From the NCBI RefSeq assembly GCF_030540545.1, contig NZ_JAUNVZ010000005.1:124001-188000 (forward strand): a stretch of 64,000 nucleotides of DNA, given 5' to 3'. Below the pieces are notes generated by a model. The model had not been told where the DNA came from. It saw nothing but the letters and a program-made list of their open reading frames with translations, and ran no database searches. A program made the position numbers and the translations under genes. Source of the DNA: Rothia sp. (in: high G+C Gram-positive bacteria) (GTDB taxonomy: Bacteria; Actinomycetota; Actinomycetes; Actinomycetales; Micrococcaceae). This document shows, piece after piece, positions 9,969 to 18,720 of this stretch (the stretch's first letter is position 1; each line of letters opens with the position of its first letter).

Positions 9969-10436
9969 GGTCTTCCTTGATAATGTCCTGGGGTATTGTC
10001 TCGATATACCGAGCTATTCCGGAGGGTTTTCGCTCACCCGATTGATGGGGCGGGGTCGGATATAGCTAGGAATGTGCGGGCGCGCGCTTCGTGGCGCTGT
10101 GTGCACATATCTTTCTTTCCATACTAGGTAGCATGCCTCACTCTGTCAGCTAAGGATAGGGCACCATAAAAACACCTCTTTAGTCTCTTAGTACTGTGGG
10201 GCGCCGCCCGGAGCGGGGGTAAGGCGCAGAAAAGCGGAGGGTATCACTCGGTGTAGAGCGATACCCTCCGCTTGTGTACTGCCTGTCCCCTGCGGACATC
10301 AGATTCCCCCACAATATCGGCATGATTCCAAAAAGAGCGAACTGATACCCTCATAGCTGTAGATCAACCGACGCTATGAAAGAAATTTATCCAGGATCGA
10401 CACCCTATAAGAGGCACCGTATCAGGGGCGTGAAAT
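9969..10436. other. Structured gap downstream of the metal-binding operon
   Basis: No gene seen. Apart from the terminator at 10224-10272 it holds inverted pairs TCATAGC/GCTATGA and CTGATAC/GTATCAG between about 10339 and 10427, which nest around one another in the region just downstream of the Cys-rich gene on the minus strand. Confidence 0.4.
10224..10272 (-). terminator. Terminator of the ArsR/Cys-rich operon
   Basis: A perfect 14-bp stem (AAGCGGAGGGTATC with its complement) around a 14-base loop. On the minus strand it is followed by TTTTC, on the plus strand by no T run, so it serves the minus-strand operon that ends at 10437. Confidence 0.7.
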
Positions 10437-10751
10437 TTAGGCTGCGTGCTGGCAGGTTGCGCAGGTGCAGGTGTCGCATGCGCAGTTAGCGCAGGAGTCG
10501 CTGCAGTGCTCGCACTGGCATACGGCGTGGTTGCAGGTGGGGCAGGTGCAGGACTCGCATACGCAGTTTACGCACAGGTCGTTGCAATCACCGCAGGAGC
10601 AGGTGGTGCACTCGTCGTAGTGACCGTCGTGCTCGCGGTGTGCGTGGCCGTCGTGCAGGTAGTCCACGTGGTCCAGGTGAATGATTGCGGGGTGGCCGCA
10701 GGAGGGGCCGTGGGTGTGGGCGTGTGCCTCGGAGTGTACGTGGGTGCTCAT
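10437..10751 (-). CDS. Cys/His-rich metallothionein-like protein
   Basis: 104 residues with 20 cysteines and about 16 histidines. Residues 1-47 are His/Asp-rich (HAHTHGPSCGH, HDGHAHREHDGHYDE); from residue 48 on there is a dense run of CxxC, CxC and CxCxxC units (for example CENCVC-like CVNCVCESCTC, CANCACDTCTC). This composition points to cytoplasmic binding of Zn, Cu or Cd. The N-terminal part resembles small His-rich proteins that accompany zinc regulators in Micrococcaceae; the Cys-rich tail looks like an added metallothionein. Its ATG directly follows the stop of the ArsR gene with AAGGAG inside the ArsR end, so the two are translationally coupled. No enzyme function is claimed. Confidence 0.75.
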   Translation of the reverse strand: MSTHVHSEAHAHTHGPSCGHPAIIHLDHVDYLHDGHAHREHDGHYDECTTCSCGDCNDLCVNCVCESCTCPTCNHAVCQCEHCSDSCANCACDTCTCATCQHAA

Positions 10752-11111
10752 TTAGTGCTCCTTTGTATGAGTATAGACATCAGCGATGATGTGGCTAATA
10801 TGGTGGTCTTTGAGACGGTAGACATTCACTCGCCCGTGCGTTTCGCGCTCGACCACATTGGCGTCTAATAGGATGCGCAGGTGATGCGAGGCGAGCGGCT
10901 GCGAGACTCCCAGGCAGGTGTGCAATTCGCTGACGCTGTGCTCGCGATCCATGAGGTGGTATGCGAGCGCCAGGCGGAGCGGATGCGCCAGGGCGGTGAA
11001 AATTTCGACGGAGGGGCCAAATTCTTGGGCCCAGTCTTTGCTTTCGTCGACCTGGATGACCTGTTCCGGGTTTGCCTGCGGCGAACTCTTGTCCATAACC
11101 TCACCATACAT
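10752..11111 (-). CDS. ArsR/SmtB-family metal-responsive repressor
   Basis: 119 residues with the winged helix-turn-helix core (LAHPLRLALAYHLMDREHS, CLGVSQPLASHHLRIL). It most likely represses its own operon and releases DNA on metal binding: the single Cys in the HTH (HTCLGV) and the His-rich C-terminus (KDHHISH, YTHTKEH) resemble alpha-3/alpha-5 type metal sites. Partner gene downstream is a Cys/His-rich metal-binding protein, which supports a zinc or cadmium/copper role. ATG at 11111 lacks a Shine-Dalgarno; TAAATA seven bases upstream suggests a leaderless message, while ATG at 11096 is an alternative. Confidence 0.85.
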   Translation of the reverse strand: MYGEVMDKSSPQANPEQVIQVDESKDWAQEFGPSVEIFTALAHPLRLALAYHLMDREHSVSELHTCLGVSQPLASHHLRILLDANVVERETHGRVNVYRLKDHHISHIIADVYTHTKEH

Positions 11112-11124
11112 AAAGGATTATTTA

Positions 11125-11141
11125 TATATCAATACGATATA
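11125..11141. promoter_or_regulatory. Candidate ArsR operator
   Basis: TATATC-AATAC-GATATA, a perfect 6-5-6 inverted repeat directly upstream of the ArsR gene and overlapping its AT-rich promoter region. Position and symmetry fit an autoregulatory ArsR site; the sequence itself is not a known consensus. Confidence 0.45.
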
Positions 11142-11270
11142 GCTATTTACGAAAATATTACGTGCTTGCCAGGCACGCGCGCCAGTTAGACAACCTGACA
11201 GGGTTACTTAATGGCGACTTAGAAGATACCAGTGATAGGAGTCACTGTTTCGGGCATCCCATAGAACCGT

Positions 11271-12686
11271 CTAAAAGAGTGCCGCCTGGGTTTCCACCCT
11301 ACTGAGTGAATCTTCAAGCACCAGCAATTTATTCGCGAGCACTCCGGCATTGGCAAGTAGCGCCGCATCGGCATCTCCGGTGTGCACGCTCAGGAATTTA
11401 CCCGTGGCACCGGTGCAGAAAAAGCCGAACCCCTCCGACTCCAGCAGTGAGGGAAACTCCCCCAGCGGCTCGGGTGATTGCGCTCGCAACGATGCATAGG
11501 GGCGAGTCATGGCGGGCGAAGGGATCCAGGGCTGCTCCAAGGGTTCCACCGCATAGGAGTGAGACTGACCGACAGCACCCATGAGCCCGGAATTTAGCAG
11601 TGCTTCACGAGCGGCAATAACCGCCTGCTCATGGGCTGCGCGCAGCGAAACGCCCGGTAGCGGGTTGAGCCAGGCGCGATACTTCGACGCCAGCTGTTTG
11701 ACCTGCACCAGCTCGGTATTCTCACTAACCGCGTCCTCGGCGCGTCGAATATCGGCGCCGTTACTCGCATGAGCAATCAGGGTTGCGGTGGCGACCGCCT
11801 GCTCATCCAGTCGGCGCGGGTTCGATCGCGCGCTCACGGTGCCCACCTTGGAACTGCCGTCCGGGAAAGTCGCCACATATAGACTGTGTTCCTGGGCGGC
11901 GTAGGCGCGCATTCCGGCGCTCAGAGTCGCCCCGCGATGCACCCCGTGAATGGCGGTAAATTCATCGCGCGCGGCGCACCTCTCGCACTGTTTACCGCGG
12001 GTGATGCGTGTATTCTCGGGGCATGGCACGCGCTGGATGCGCACCCCGTGTGCGGCTCGATGTGCCGCGCGTTCCTGCTCGTGCGCTGCGGCGGTGGCGC
12101 TTTCGGCGACTAGATAGAGGTGATCATTGACATGCTGCGCGGGCGTGTGGGCACCTGTACTCTGAGCTTGACTATTGTTCATCCCGTCATGCGCCACAGC
12201 ACTGTTCTGCTCACTATCTAAAGCGATCGTGAATCCACCACAGAATGTATAGGGCTCACCGCTGCTATCGCGCAGCACGCGAGCACCCAGAAAAGCCCCG
12301 GGCGTTAGCGGAATACGCAGGCGCTGACCGCTTAGCATCATTTCTTCGGGGTATCTATGAGGGTTCTGGCTAGACTGCTGCGAATCGGTATTGACTGTGT
12401 CAGATTCGCTAGATTCAGATACCCCGGAAGCACCGAATTTAATAATGACCGGCTCTAATTCAAGCACGGGTCGGCGGTCCACCCAGTGCACATCACGCCA
12501 GATGAGCGCGGGTGCGTGCCCCGGATAGAGTGAGCCATCACTGAGCTCAATACCGCTTGACTCACCCGAAGTAGCGGCAACATTGCCAGTGCCACGGATA
12601 GGCTCATGCACACCGCCACGGTACGTGCGTGCACGAGTGGAGGTGTACATTGTGAGGGCGTTTTCTAACAGGTTGGGTAGGTCCAT
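11271..12686 (-). CDS. DUF2797-like protein
   Basis: 471 residues. The middle carries a Cys motif (CPENTRITRGK then CERC near 230-245) followed by YVATFPDGSSKVGTVSARSNPRRLDEQ-type sequence, the pattern of DUF2797 (split here: YVATFPDGSSKVGT, RRLDEQAVATATLIA). The fold may bind zinc; function is unknown. The first 110 residues form a separate N-terminal half with a WRDVHWVDRRPVLELEP segment. Several spacers (for example near residues 85-110 and 165-185) are Ser/Gln/Asn-rich and may be disordered. The ATG at 12686 has a perfect TATAAT six bases upstream and no Shine-Dalgarno: leaderless. Confidence 0.6.
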   Translation of the reverse strand: MDLPNLLENALTMYTSTRARTYRGGVHEPIRGTGNVAATSGESSGIELSDGSLYPGHAPALIWRDVHWVDRRPVLELEPVIIKFGASGVSESSESDTVNTDSQQSSQNPHRYPEEMMLSGQRLRIPLTPGAFLGARVLRDSSGEPYTFCGGFTIALDSEQNSAVAHDGMNNSQAQSTGAHTPAQHVNDHLYLVAESATAAAHEQERAAHRAAHGVRIQRVPCPENTRITRGKQCERCAARDEFTAIHGVHRGATLSAGMRAYAAQEHSLYVATFPDGSSKVGTVSARSNPRRLDEQAVATATLIAHASNGADIRRAEDAVSENTELVQVKQLASKYRAWLNPLPGVSLRAAHEQAVIAAREALLNSGLMGAVGQSHSYAVEPLEQPWIPSPAMTRPYASLRAQSPEPLGEFPSLLESEGFGFFCTGATGKFLSVHTGDADAALLANAGVLANKLLVLEDSLSRVETQAALF

Positions 12687-12692
12687 ACTCTT

Positions 12693-12698
12693 ATTATA
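12693..12698 (-). promoter_or_regulatory. -10 box of leaderless DUF2797-like gene
   Basis: Perfect TATAAT on the minus strand, followed by six bases (AAGAGT) and ATG. Confidence 0.6.
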
Positions 12699-12767
12699 TG
12701 TATTTGATGTATTTTGATAGTGTTTTACACGCTTTAGTTATTACATTTTCGGCAGATCAAGGCGCAT

Positions 12768-12900
12768 GGGACAGGGCAAGCGATACTCAAGGGATGACAC
12801 ACCAAACCCCTCCGCGTCGCGAATAGTATTTTTCGTCGCGAGGGAAGACACCCCTCGCGACGGCAATAAGTATTCGCGATGCGGACAGGGCAGGTGATAC
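12768..12900. repeat. Nested inverted repeats with short direct repeats
   Basis: Inner arms CGTCGCGAGGG (12834-12844) and CCCTCGCGACG (12852-12862); outer arms CCGCGTCGCGAATA (12812-12825) and TATTCGCGATGCGG (12871-12884, one mismatch). Flanking these are direct copies of GGACAGGGCA-R-G-Y-GATAC at 12769-12786 and 12883-12900. Neither strand has a T run after the stems, so it is not a simple terminator. It fills the gap between priA and the DUF2797-like gene. Confidence 0.6.
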
Positions 12901-12937
12901 CGACACCTACTCGACCGAAAATACTCACAAAAGAGCG

Positions 12938-15511
12938 CTAAATAATATCCAACCCGTCGCAGAGCACCTGCACATGCCCGCGCGAACGCATCGCCGAATG
13001 AGCCGCACGCACCGCACGCAACTCCGCAGTCACCTGCGCCGCCACCGGGTAGCCAAAGAAAAGCAGTACACGCCAATCCCCCGCCACAACCTGCGGGTCT
13101 TCCTCATAGTCCAGCTCGTTGAGCCCGTGCGCACTAACCGGAATCGGCCCGGAAATACGCACCGTCTCGGGCAAGGAACACGCATCAATAAATGCCTGCA
13201 CATCCTCACGGGCGCCGGTAATTGCGGCGCTGCGCACCGCCGGGGGTAGTCCCACCTCGAAGCGTTCCTCCAGCTCGTAGCGCGCAAACCAGCCCGGGTC
13301 CCAGCGCACCAGCGCCTGCTCCACGGGCGAGTAGCTGGCGGTTGTCACCACCACACCTCCGACAGAGGCGCTACGTACCAGCGCGGCAGCATTCATCCAG
13401 CGTCGCAGGGCAGCTTCGGGTGCTCGTAAAGAGTCGAATCGCAGCATAGAGTCGGCGTCCAGCAGCAGGGCGGCAGCGTATCCGCCGGGCACGCGCGGCT
13501 CAGCCCCCGGCGTGGCAATGACCAGTGCCGGTTCGGAACCAATATGGGCGCGCACGTGGTCGCCCGAGGAGGAAATCACGGGCACATTTGGGAAGGCTCG
13601 ACCGAGCTCCTCGGCTGTTCGCGTGGCACCGATGGTTCCGGCGCGCCAGGTGCGGTTGCCACATTCGGCGCAGGACCAGGTGCTCGCCAAATGGCCACAC
13701 CAGGTACAACTGGGCAGGGAGGATCCTGCGACAATTTCGAGCGGGCCGCGGCATTCGGTGCATCGGGCGGGCATGAAACAGCGCTGGCATCGCAGGGTAG
13801 GCAGGTAGCCTCCGCGGGCAACCTGCACCAGCACGGGGCCGGCGGCGAGCGCTTTGCGAGCCTGGATAAAGGCAAGCTGCGGTATGCGGGCGATGCGCGC
13901 CAGGGGGTCGCGTGCCAGCTGGTAGTCGTCGCCCGTGGAGAGCACCTGCGGGGTGAATGCGCGCACGGTGGCACGGTCGGCGTGCACATAGCTTGCCCAG
14001 CCGGTGTTGACCAGGCGCGCGGTTTCAATGCTCATAAAGTAGCCGGCGAAGAGCGCGGCAGCTTTGGCTTTTTGAGCGCGTAGCAGCAGTACATCGCGCA
14101 CGTGGCAATAGGGTGCGCGGCGTTCGATCAGGTTACTGTCGCCGTCGTCCCAGCAGGCGATAAACCCGAGGTTGGCGACGGGTGCGTAGGCGGCGGCGCG
14201 CGTGCCTATAACGATGGGCACCAGTCCCAGACGGGCTTTGAGGTAGCCGTGGTAACGGCTATAGGGTTTCTGGTCGGAGGAGATGCGCGTGTAGTCGTTC
14301 TCGCTCACACGCTCGCGCAGGGCTTCTTCGAGCGTATCGAGGGATTTGGAGTCGGGTACTACGGCGATAGCTCCCCTGCCGTGCGCGGCAGCTTGTGCCA
14401 GGGCAATGGCGAGTAGATCCGCCCAGCTGGTGTCGGGGGTTGAGGGCAGCACGCTCATCACGGCGCGGGCGGCGTGCCCGGCGGCAATATCTTCGAGGAA
14501 TTCACTGCCGTTGATATAGGGTGTGTAGGCGCTCGTATCGGGGACTGCTACTGCCGGGTTGAGGGTGAAGGGCGCGAATCCGCCCAGCAGGTAGGAGCGG
14601 ATTGCTTCGTCGGTGCAATTGAGTGCAGGTTCCGTTTCTGAGGCGGTTTCGGAGGTTTCGGTGGCGGGTTCAGTGGCTGCTCCGGTACCGAGAGTGTGCT
14701 CAGCACTACCTTCAGTCGTATCGCCGATTGCGAGGGAGGTAGCTTCAGAGCCTGCCAAGCTGCTCTCGGTACGTGCAGTAGACCCCGATTCACCCAGTGA
14801 TTCACTATGAGAACCACTCGATACTAGCGATTGATTTTCCGGGTCATTTTCAGCACCTGATTCAGCTTGATTGGTTTTTTCAACCACGTTCTTAGTTGAC
14901 TCATTTTCTAAATCAGAGTTGGTGTTTTCCCTTGTCAGACCACAATACTCACTATAGCTAGGGAATGCGGCAGCGTATTTTTTCTCCACTCCGGCAATAC
15001 GCGGGGTGAGCGCCAGGCGCAGAACATTTGCACGCGTCGAAGCAAAACGAGCGGCAACATCCTCTGCCAGCTCAAAGGTTTCGGGCGCTACCGCGGGGAA
15101 TGCAGAAAGCACAGAGAGGATGGGCGCCAGGGGCTTGGCGTAGTCGGTGCGCTCCACGCGCTCGAGAATGTAGCCGGTGACTCGCTGCGGACCAAAGGCA
15201 ACACGCACGCGTGCACCAATGACCGCCTGTTCACTGAGCTCAGGCGGCACAGCGTAATCGAAGGGGCGATCCAAATGCGGCACGGTGGTATCAACACAGA
15301 TTCGTGCTACGGGGTTGGGCACACCGGTCGCTGCAAGTAGAGCGTTTGGGTCCGGCACATCCGCACCATCCACCCCTGTGTGTGCATGGGAGGAAGCAAG
15401 GGGCGGCTGCGTGAGGGTAGCCTCAAGGGCAGGAAATCCCTGCAACAGATCGGGCTGTTGCAGGGATTCCTGCTGAATGTGTTCGGGCGGGTTGCTCGAC
15501 ACCTGAGTCAT
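12938..15511 (-). CDS. priA: Probable primosomal protein N' (PriA), actinobacterial type
   Basis: 857 residues. The N-terminal DNA-binding part (VARICVDTTVPHLDRPFDYA) and the eight-Cys zinc module (RCQRC, RCTEC, SCTWC, SCAEC, residues about 570-616) identify PriA, the replication-restart initiator. As in other Actinobacteria no GxGKT Walker A is seen (the equivalent region reads VMSVLPSTPDTSWADLL), so it is probably not a helicase. Unusual: residues about 194-297 are a Glu/Ser/Thr/Asn-rich insertion, likely disordered, and there is a 70-residue extension at the N-terminus. Its ATG abuts the metK stop (TAAATG), so it is co-transcribed with metK. Confidence 0.9.
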   Translation of the reverse strand: MTQVSSNPPEHIQQESLQQPDLLQGFPALEATLTQPPLASSHAHTGVDGADVPDPNALLAATGVPNPVARICVDTTVPHLDRPFDYAVPPELSEQAVIGARVRVAFGPQRVTGYILERVERTDYAKPLAPILSVLSAFPAVAPETFELAEDVAARFASTRANVLRLALTPRIAGVEKKYAAAFPSYSEYCGLTRENTNSDLENESTKNVVEKTNQAESGAENDPENQSLVSSGSHSESLGESGSTARTESSLAGSEATSLAIGDTTEGSAEHTLGTGAATEPATETSETASETEPALNCTDEAIRSYLLGGFAPFTLNPAVAVPDTSAYTPYINGSEFLEDIAAGHAARAVMSVLPSTPDTSWADLLAIALAQAAAHGRGAIAVVPDSKSLDTLEEALRERVSENDYTRISSDQKPYSRYHGYLKARLGLVPIVIGTRAAAYAPVANLGFIACWDDGDSNLIERRAPYCHVRDVLLLRAQKAKAAALFAGYFMSIETARLVNTGWASYVHADRATVRAFTPQVLSTGDDYQLARDPLARIARIPQLAFIQARKALAAGPVLVQVARGGYLPTLRCQRCFMPARCTECRGPLEIVAGSSLPSCTWCGHLASTWSCAECGNRTWRAGTIGATRTAEELGRAFPNVPVISSSGDHVRAHIGSEPALVIATPGAEPRVPGGYAAALLLDADSMLRFDSLRAPEAALRRWMNAAALVRSASVGGVVVTTASYSPVEQALVRWDPGWFARYELEERFEVGLPPAVRSAAITGAREDVQAFIDACSLPETVRISGPIPVSAHGLNELDYEEDPQVVAGDWRVLLFFGYPVAAQVTAELRAVRAAHSAMRSRGHVQVLCDGLDII

Positions 15512-16717
15512 TTAGGAAGCGGACACCGCGGACTTCAGAGCCTCGACACGGTCCAGGCGCTCCCAGGTGAATTCCGGCTCAGTGCGGCCGAAGTGGCCGT
15601 GAGCTGCGGTCTTCTTGTAGATCGGGCGGCGCAGGTCCAGGTCGGTGATGATTGCCAGCGGGCGCAGGTCGAAGACCTCGCGAATTGCCTGCTCAATCTT
15701 GACCGGGTCAACGTGCTCGGTGCCGAAGGTTTCAACGTACAGGCCCACGGGTGCTGCCTGACCGATTGCGTAGGCGACCTGAACCTCTACACGGTCTGCC
15801 AGGCCGGCTGCGACCACGTTCTTTGCAACCCAGCGCATTGCGTAGGCTGCGGAGCGGTCCACCTTCGAGGGGTCCTTACCGGAGAACGCGCCACCGCCGT
15901 GACGAGCCATACCACCGTAGGTGTCCACAATGATCTTGCGACCGGTCAGACCGGCATCGCCCACGGGGCCACCCTGCACGAAACGGCCGGCGGGGTTAAT
16001 AATGAACTTGGTGTTGGAGGTGTCCAGGTCCAGGCCGTCCAGCACGGGGCTAATCACGTGCTTCTTCACGTCTGCTGCCAGGTCCGCCAGGTCGTACTGT
16101 GCGGTGTGCTGGGTGGAGACAACCACGGTGTCCACGGAGACGGGCTTGTCGCCGTCGTAGCCGAGGGTCACCTGGGTCTTACCGTCGGGGCGCAGTTCGG
16201 TCAGGGTGCCGTCCTTACGCACATTGGTCAGGCGCTCGGAGAGGCGGTGTGCCAGCCAGATGGGTGCGGGCATGAGCACGTTGGTTTCATTGGATGCGTA
16301 GCCGAACATGATACCCTGGTCGCCTGCACCCTGGCGGTCGAACTCATCCTGCGCGATACCCTGGCGGGTCTCGAGGGATTCGTACACGCCGGAGTTAATA
16401 TCGGGAGACTGCTCACCGATGGAGACGGACACGCCGCAGAACTCGCCGTCGAAGCCGCGAGTGGAGGAGTCGTAGCCGATGCCGAGAATGGTCTCGCGTA
16501 CCAGCGCGGGGATTTCTACGTAGCTGGAGGTGGTTACCTCGCCGGCAACGTGCACCTGACCGGTGGTTACCATGGTCTCTACGGCGACGTTTGCCTGGGG
16601 ATCCTGGGCGATAATGCCGTCGAGGATCGCGTCGGAAATCTGGTCACAAATCTTGTCGGGGTGGCCTTCGGTCACCGATTCGCTGGTGAACAGGCGCAGA
16701 TGGGAATTAGTACTCAC
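15512..16717 (-). CDS. metK: S-adenosylmethionine synthetase
   Basis: 401 residues from the GTG chosen. Conserved motifs: [28 protein letters not shown], and the phosphate-binding [16 protein letters not shown]. It makes S-adenosylmethionine from methionine and ATP in the cytoplasm. Family members begin at about [13 protein letters not shown], which fits GTG at 16717; an ATG at 16756 would add 13 residues. TAAAGT lies seven bases before the GTG, so a leaderless message is possible. It is followed without a gap by priA. Confidence 0.96.
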   Translation of the reverse strand: MSTNSHLRLFTSESVTEGHPDKICDQISDAILDGIIAQDPQANVAVETMVTTGQVHVAGEVTTSSYVEIPALVRETILGIGYDSSTRGFDGEFCGVSVSIGEQSPDINSGVYESLETRQGIAQDEFDRQGAGDQGIMFGYASNETNVLMPAPIWLAHRLSERLTNVRKDGTLTELRPDGKTQVTLGYDGDKPVSVDTVVVSTQHTAQYDLADLAADVKKHVISPVLDGLDLDTSNTKFIINPAGRFVQGGPVGDAGLTGRKIIVDTYGGMARHGGGAFSGKDPSKVDRSAAYAMRWVAKNVVAAGLADRVEVQVAYAIGQAAPVGLYVETFGTEHVDPVKIEQAIREVFDLRPLAIITDLDLRRPIYKKTAAHGHFGRTEPEFTWERLDRVEALKSAVSAS

Positions 16718-17012
16718 AAATCCTACTTTACTTGCTTTGGGGTGCTGGCGTGACATTGCTACGCTTCATTACCAATTACTACCTAGTTTACCAATTGTTA
16801 CGTCCGGCTGTAACATTCCCTTTGATTTCCCGAACCACCCCATTAGCCGCGGTACATCAAGGAACAGGCCCAGAAAACACCCAAAACGCTCCCGGCAACC
16901 CACACAACTTTCCGTTCAAAATAGCGGATATTCCCTGACTGAAGCTTCATCCACATGGTTAGCGTCTGAAGCATACAGGGTCAGATGCCGTCCCTAGGCC
17001 GCGAGTTAGAGG
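16718..17012. other. metK upstream region with a hairpin
   Basis: Contains, between about 16937 and 16983, CCCTG/CAGGG arms enclosing TGAAGC/GCTTCA arms. No recognisable SAM riboswitch core was seen in this stretch on the minus strand. No gene visible. Confidence 0.35.
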
Positions 17013-17978
17013 CTAGCTAATGCTTTTGAGTTTCCAGGAGCCGTTCGTGTAGACCATCAGGGCGGTTTGGGGTTCCGGGGTGGGTTCAGTAAAGGGCGCG
17101 CTCGAGACAGATGCAGTGGCACCCGTGTTTGCGCGGGCGCTCGCGCTAGCGGTCTTAGCACCTGTCGAGTTTCGGGCACTTGCTGTATTCCCGGCAGGTG
17201 CGGAACTTCCGGCACGTGCCGCACTAGCGGAAGCATTCGCGCCGCCAGAAGCGGAACCGTTCGCGTTATCCCCTGCCGCAGCATCGGCAGATTTCGTGTA
17301 TACGCCGGCGCGCATTCTGCCTTCTAGGTGCGTGGTCTGGTTGATGGGCCAACGGTATTGGTCGTCGGCGAGTTTTTCGGGTTTGTCAGCGGTGATGCTC
17401 AGAGTGTAGTCGAATCCGACCGCCCAGGTGTCCTCACCGATGGTTTCGATGTCTTTTTCGAAGGCGTCGGAGCCGGGCGCCCAGTCTTTGAGCGTGATCT
17501 CTTGCAGGGGTTCCACGGTGCCGCTGAGCATGCCGTAGTTGACGGCGGCGACGAAGTAGGCGAGCGCGCGGTAGCTGCCTTCCATGCTCTGGTTGCTCAG
17601 GGCTGCGGGCGACTGGGGTTTGGGTGCGTTACGGGCGGGACGCTCGGCAGTGGCGGGTTCGTAGTTGCCGGGACGTTCGTAGCTGATGACGCTCAGGTCG
17701 ATGGGGCCGGTGTAGCTGTCTCGTTCCGCGAGGGGTTTGGTGCTGTCGGTGCCGCAGGATGCGAGCGCCAGGGTCAGTGCTGCACCGCCGAGGGTTGCCA
17801 GGCTTGCGCTGAGTGCTCGGCGGCGGGTGAGCGTGAGGGGTGCGTTTGGGATGGTGGGGGCGGTGAATGCAGCGCCTGCGGATGCGCTCGCCGGGTCGGT
17901 TTCGAGGCGGTGCGCGCACTGGTATACGTGCTGCTGTGCGGGTGCGGGCGCACTGCTGCTGCGGGAGGTGGTGGACAT
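17013..17978 (-). CDS. DUF6318-like lipoprotein
   Basis: About 321 residues. A twin-arginine-like start to the signal (TRRRALSASLATLGG) runs into a lipobox ending LASC, so it is a lipid-anchored exported protein, possibly via Tat. The central domain (SMEGSYRALAYFVAAVNYG, LKDWAPGSDAFEKDI, DTWAVGFDYTLS) matches the DUF6318 pattern of Micrococcaceae lipoproteins; function unknown. From about residue 235 to 300 there is an Ala/Ser/Gly/Asn-rich low-complexity linker interrupting the final beta strand, ending in TALMVYTNGSWKLKSI. ATG at 17978 has GAAGGGA upstream and is preferred over 18041. Confidence 0.7.
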   Translation of the reverse strand: MSTTSRSSSAPAPAQQHVYQCAHRLETDPASASAGAAFTAPTIPNAPLTLTRRRALSASLATLGGAALTLALASCGTDSTKPLAERDSYTGPIDLSVISYERPGNYEPATAERPARNAPKPQSPAALSNQSMEGSYRALAYFVAAVNYGMLSGTVEPLQEITLKDWAPGSDAFEKDIETIGEDTWAVGFDYTLSITADKPEKLADDQYRWPINQTTHLEGRMRAGVYTKSADAAAGDNANGSASGGANASASAARAGSSAPAGNTASARNSTGAKTASASARANTGATASVSSAPFTEPTPEPQTALMVYTNGSWKLKSIS

Positions 17979-18062
17979 GCTCGTCCCTTCGTGGTTGGGT
18001 TGCCGGCGTGTATCACACACCGCATCTATCGGTACACCCATTCTACTCTGGATATAGCTGAA

Positions 18063-18263
18063 CCATGAACCTGCAGTAAAGCTATAGATGAATTACTCTC
18101 AATACCGATAAATAAGTATCAGCGTAAGCTCAAACGAGTAAAGACCTGGGCTCACATGAAGGAATTGTGGAATAAGCTACTTCCTCAGATTGAAGGTTTA
18201 CATCACAAGGCAACCCCTTATATGTACCTAAAATATATTAAGGAATTTTATTGGGACTTATAG
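18063..18263 (+). pseudogene. Possible truncated gene remnant
   Basis: An open frame of about 65 codons without an in-frame start before ATG 18156; the last 35 codons read MKELWNKLLPQIEGLHH and then KATPYMYLKYIKEFYWDL. The amino acid composition (aromatic and Lys-rich) looks protein-like, and the DNA is clearly AT-richer than the neighbours. It may be the 3' end of a decayed mobile or defence gene. I do not recognise it, and chance cannot be excluded. Confidence 0.3.
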
Positions 18264-18319
18264 GGAAGACCTGTTCTGCAGAATATGGCACCCCGTAACC
18301 ACCGCCTTTTTATACTGCC

Positions 18320-18505
18320 TTAATCTTCCACAATGCTAAACGTAGTATCGTTGTAGTCGGAAGAATCAAGGACAATATCCTCAGCAGAATAGGCTGTGCA
18401 AGCCTGCTCACGAGCAGCATCGGGTGAATCAGCTTCAACCTCAATAACCCGACTCAATATTTCCGTAATCTCCACACGAAAAATAGCCACAACTCCCCTA
18501 CTCAC
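18320..18505 (-). CDS. DpnD/PcfM-like small protein
   Basis: 61 residues reading FRVEITEILSRVIEVEADS, then DAAREQACTAY and EDIVLDSSDYNDTTF. This is the pattern of the DpnD/PcfM family, small proteins first noted in the DpnII restriction cassette and conjugative plasmids; their biochemical role is unknown. GTG at 18505 is used; a second GTG at 18490 sits behind AGGGGAG and may be the true start. The surrounding 18042-18720 is AT-richer than the rest of the window and carries a gene remnant, so it may have arrived with a mobile element. No partner restriction genes are present here. Confidence 0.65.
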   Translation of the reverse strand: MSRGVVAIFRVEITEILSRVIEVEADSPDAAREQACTAYSAEDIVLDSSDYNDTTFSIVED

Positions 18506-18659
18506 AATTTACTCAAATACACTCGATTGGTGTCACTAGCCCGTATAAGCTAAGGTAATATGCTAAAACTATCCGCATATATAACTAAACCAATACGCCC
18601 ACTCTAGCGCGATCGATCCTAGCATAAAATCGCATACTAAAACACACTCAACATACACA

Positions 18660-18691
18660 AAGCCCCGCGGGTGTGAATACCCGCGGGGCTT
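18660..18691 (-). terminator. Terminator after trpD
   Basis: A perfect 13-bp stem (AAGCCCCGCGGGT with its complement) with a six-base loop and TTTGTG after it on the minus strand, 30 bases past the trpD stop. Confidence 0.75.
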
Positions 18692-18720
18692 CGTGCATTC
18701 GGTGCTAGACCGCCTAAAAT

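Noticed and set aside
16718-17012. SAM riboswitch upstream of metK
   Set aside because: A hairpin exists but no known SAM aptamer core could be recognised, and the start may be leaderless.
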